Positions 12,605 to 13,729 of a DNA stretch of 13,729 nucleotides are shown here, piece after piece. Made by a program: the position numbers and the translations under genes. Below the pieces are notes generated by a model. It ran no database searches. It had not been told where the DNA came from and worked only from the letters and a program-made list of their open reading frames with translations. Source of the stretch: Collinsella sp. (GTDB lineage: Bacteria; Actinomycetota; Coriobacteriia; Coriobacteriales; Coriobacteriaceae); contig JAHYYK010000047.1 of NCBI GenBank assembly GCA_019425005.1, forward strand, positions 3,383-17,111. Direction: 5' to 3'. Within the stretch, counting starts at the first letter, position 1, and each line of letters starts with the position of its first letter.

Positions 12605-13642
12605 CTAAAGGCCACCGTCCCAGTGTCGAATCACGAATTCCCGCAGATCGTTCTGACGTTTCTGGAACGCTTCGCTTCGGTCGCACTTAAGGCCCATAGC
12701 GAGTGCGATGGCGTTCATCGCCCGGTGCAATTGCAGCTGGTGGGCAAACTGAGTCCCGGTGAGGACGATCATCCTAAAGCCCAGCGCGCTCAGCACGGTC
12801 ATACGCTCCGCATCCGACGCGCTGCGCTGTTTATCAAGATGGTCCGAGCCGTTGTATTCAATCCCCGTATCGCTCGCAGGCGCATATACGTCGATCTCGA
12901 AATACTCGGCCTTTGCGAGATACTTGAACCCGTTGGGAACATCGACCCGATGATTGAGCTCAACCTTGGCGTATCCCAGCCCTCCCTGGGAACGCTTTGC
13001 TACGACCATGATTGCGGTGGCCGTCTCCATGGGCGACCGCGCGCCATCGTGCACGCGCCTGAGCACGGCGGCCGCGCGTATAGCCCCCTGACGAGGTCGG
13101 TTCTCATTGCAATAAGCAATCAAGTCGGCAACGGTATACCTCTGCCCCATCTCGATATAATCGCCTGTCGACAGATGATTCAAATGGTATCGGGCGCAGA
13201 TTTCGTAGCCATATTCCAGCTGCTCGGGCTCACTCATCCACGAACCCGCTTGGACAAAGCACATGGCCTCATCAACCACTAGAAGGCCCTCTGCCACCTC
13301 GATAAGATGGCCTGGAGGTACCGGCGCCCCAAACACGTGGCACCTAAATCCAGCCGGCGTCGAACGCTCAAAATCGAAGTTGACGAGCGTGTCGATATGA
13401 TCGAGCTCTTCTCGTGGAATACCGAACGAAACCAGATAGTCGGTAACAATCCCGGCAGCCGTTGAAGCCCTCAGTCCCTTGGCATCGAGTCCCAATTTGG
13501 GCAGGCTCGCGGTCGGCTCCGCCTCGTTAGCAAGCGAGTCCTCATCGTATAGGCTGCTTGCTCGCGAGAGCGGCTCGGACGGGCGCGCCACGTTGTGGTA
13601 CAGCCAGGCAGTCTTATGGGACAGGACGATCGGCAGGTCCAT
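12605..13642 (-). CDS. DUF559/Vsr-like nuclease-fold protein, possible AbiEi-like N-terminus
   Basis: This is a 345-residue protein of unknown role. Residues about 5-17 (IVLSHKTAWLYHN) resemble the start of AbiEi-type antitoxin or regulator proteins. About 20-60 is polar and low in complexity. From 201 the pattern ARSPMET, then about 45 residues later EIDVYAP and GIEYNGSDH (249-268), followed by a DAER helix and LSALGFRMIVLT, fits the DUF559 domain, which has the Vsr-like PD-(D/E)xK fold. D251 and E262 would be the metal ligands. The ATG at 13640-13642 follows GGAGGG. A palindromic repeat lies past its stop. I see no toxin partner beside it. It could be a defence or regulatory protein, or a domesticated nuclease. 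The family assignment is moderately sure and the function is not known. Confidence 0.7.
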   Translation of the reverse strand: MDLPIVLSHKTAWLYHNVARPSEPLSRASSLYDEDSLANEAEPTASLPKLGLDAKGLRASTAAGIVTDYLVSFGIPREELDHIDTLVNFDFERSTPAGFRCHVFGAPVPPGHLIEVAEGLLVVDEAMCFVQAGSWMSEPEQLEYGYEICARYHLNHLSTGDYIEMGQRYTVADLIAYCNENRPRQGAIRAAAVLRRVHDGARSPMETATAIMVVAKRSQGGLGYAKVELNHRVDVPNGFKYLAKAEYFEIDVYAPASDTGIEYNGSDHLDKQRSASDAERMTVLSALGFRMIVLTGTQFAHQLQLHRAMNAIALAMGLKCDRSEAFQKRQNDLREFVIRHWDGGL

Positions 13643-13729
13643 GAGCCCTCCAATGAAGTCGGATAACCAACCTTATTCCCCTGCCCACGGGTCCGCACAC
13701 CTTCGTGCGCAAGAAAGCGATTCCACCCG

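Overview
The window is high-GC bacterial DNA, and every gene I can support lies on the minus strand. GC-rich coding sequence, strong GGAGG-type ribosome binding sites, a beta-glucoside PTS operon and a secreted beta-helix surface protein suggest a gut actinobacterium of the Coriobacteriia, perhaps Collinsella. That assignment is an inference from style and gene content, not from a marker gene.

Layout, left to right (transcription runs right to left):
(1) 1-1715: N-terminal 571 codons of a secreted acidic/beta-helix surface protein. It runs off the left edge.
(2) 1716-2221: AT-rich intergenic stretch with a probable promoter and repeated TTGCTC half-sites.
(3) 2222-3043: Cof-type HAD phosphatase.
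(4) 3268-4548: MFS transporter.
(5) 4785-9090: beta-glucoside system, consisting of a RAT antiterminator site, a LicT/BglG antiterminator, a PTS EIIBC permease and a GH1 6-phospho-beta-glucosidase.
(6) 9259-9837: histidine-phosphatase (phosphoglycerate-mutase-like) gene bracketed by a perfect 49-bp inverted repeat.
(7) 10007-12371: moaA followed four bases later by a moaC-mobB fusion (molybdenum cofactor synthesis).
(8) 12605-13642: protein with a DUF559/Vsr-like nuclease C-terminus and a possible AbiEi-like N-terminus. 13643-13729 is its upstream region; I see no convincing promoter there.

The beta-glucoside genes form one circuit. EIIBC imports and phosphorylates the sugar, the GH1 enzyme cleaves the phosphorylated product, and LicT, whose activity is set by PTS phosphorylation of its PRD histidines, binds the RAT in its own leader. 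In this leader the RAT shares bases with a 9-bp arm that can otherwise pair with the licT Shine-Dalgarno and precedes a U-run. The switch could therefore act on transcription, translation or both. A strong terminator lies between the EIIBC and GH1 genes.

The most unusual material is between the genes. Five stem-loops (2174, 3138, 4723, 9186 and 9957) keep a loop core CCTGNCCC (GGGNCAGG on the other strand) while their stems differ and stay self-complementary. Three of them double as intrinsic terminators. A second family is a 57-bp palindrome present twice in opposite orientations (3208 and 12505). A third is a 160-bp MITE-like hairpin with 25-bp terminal inverted repeats (6333-6492). No transposase gene is in the window, so any mobilising enzyme would have to act in trans.
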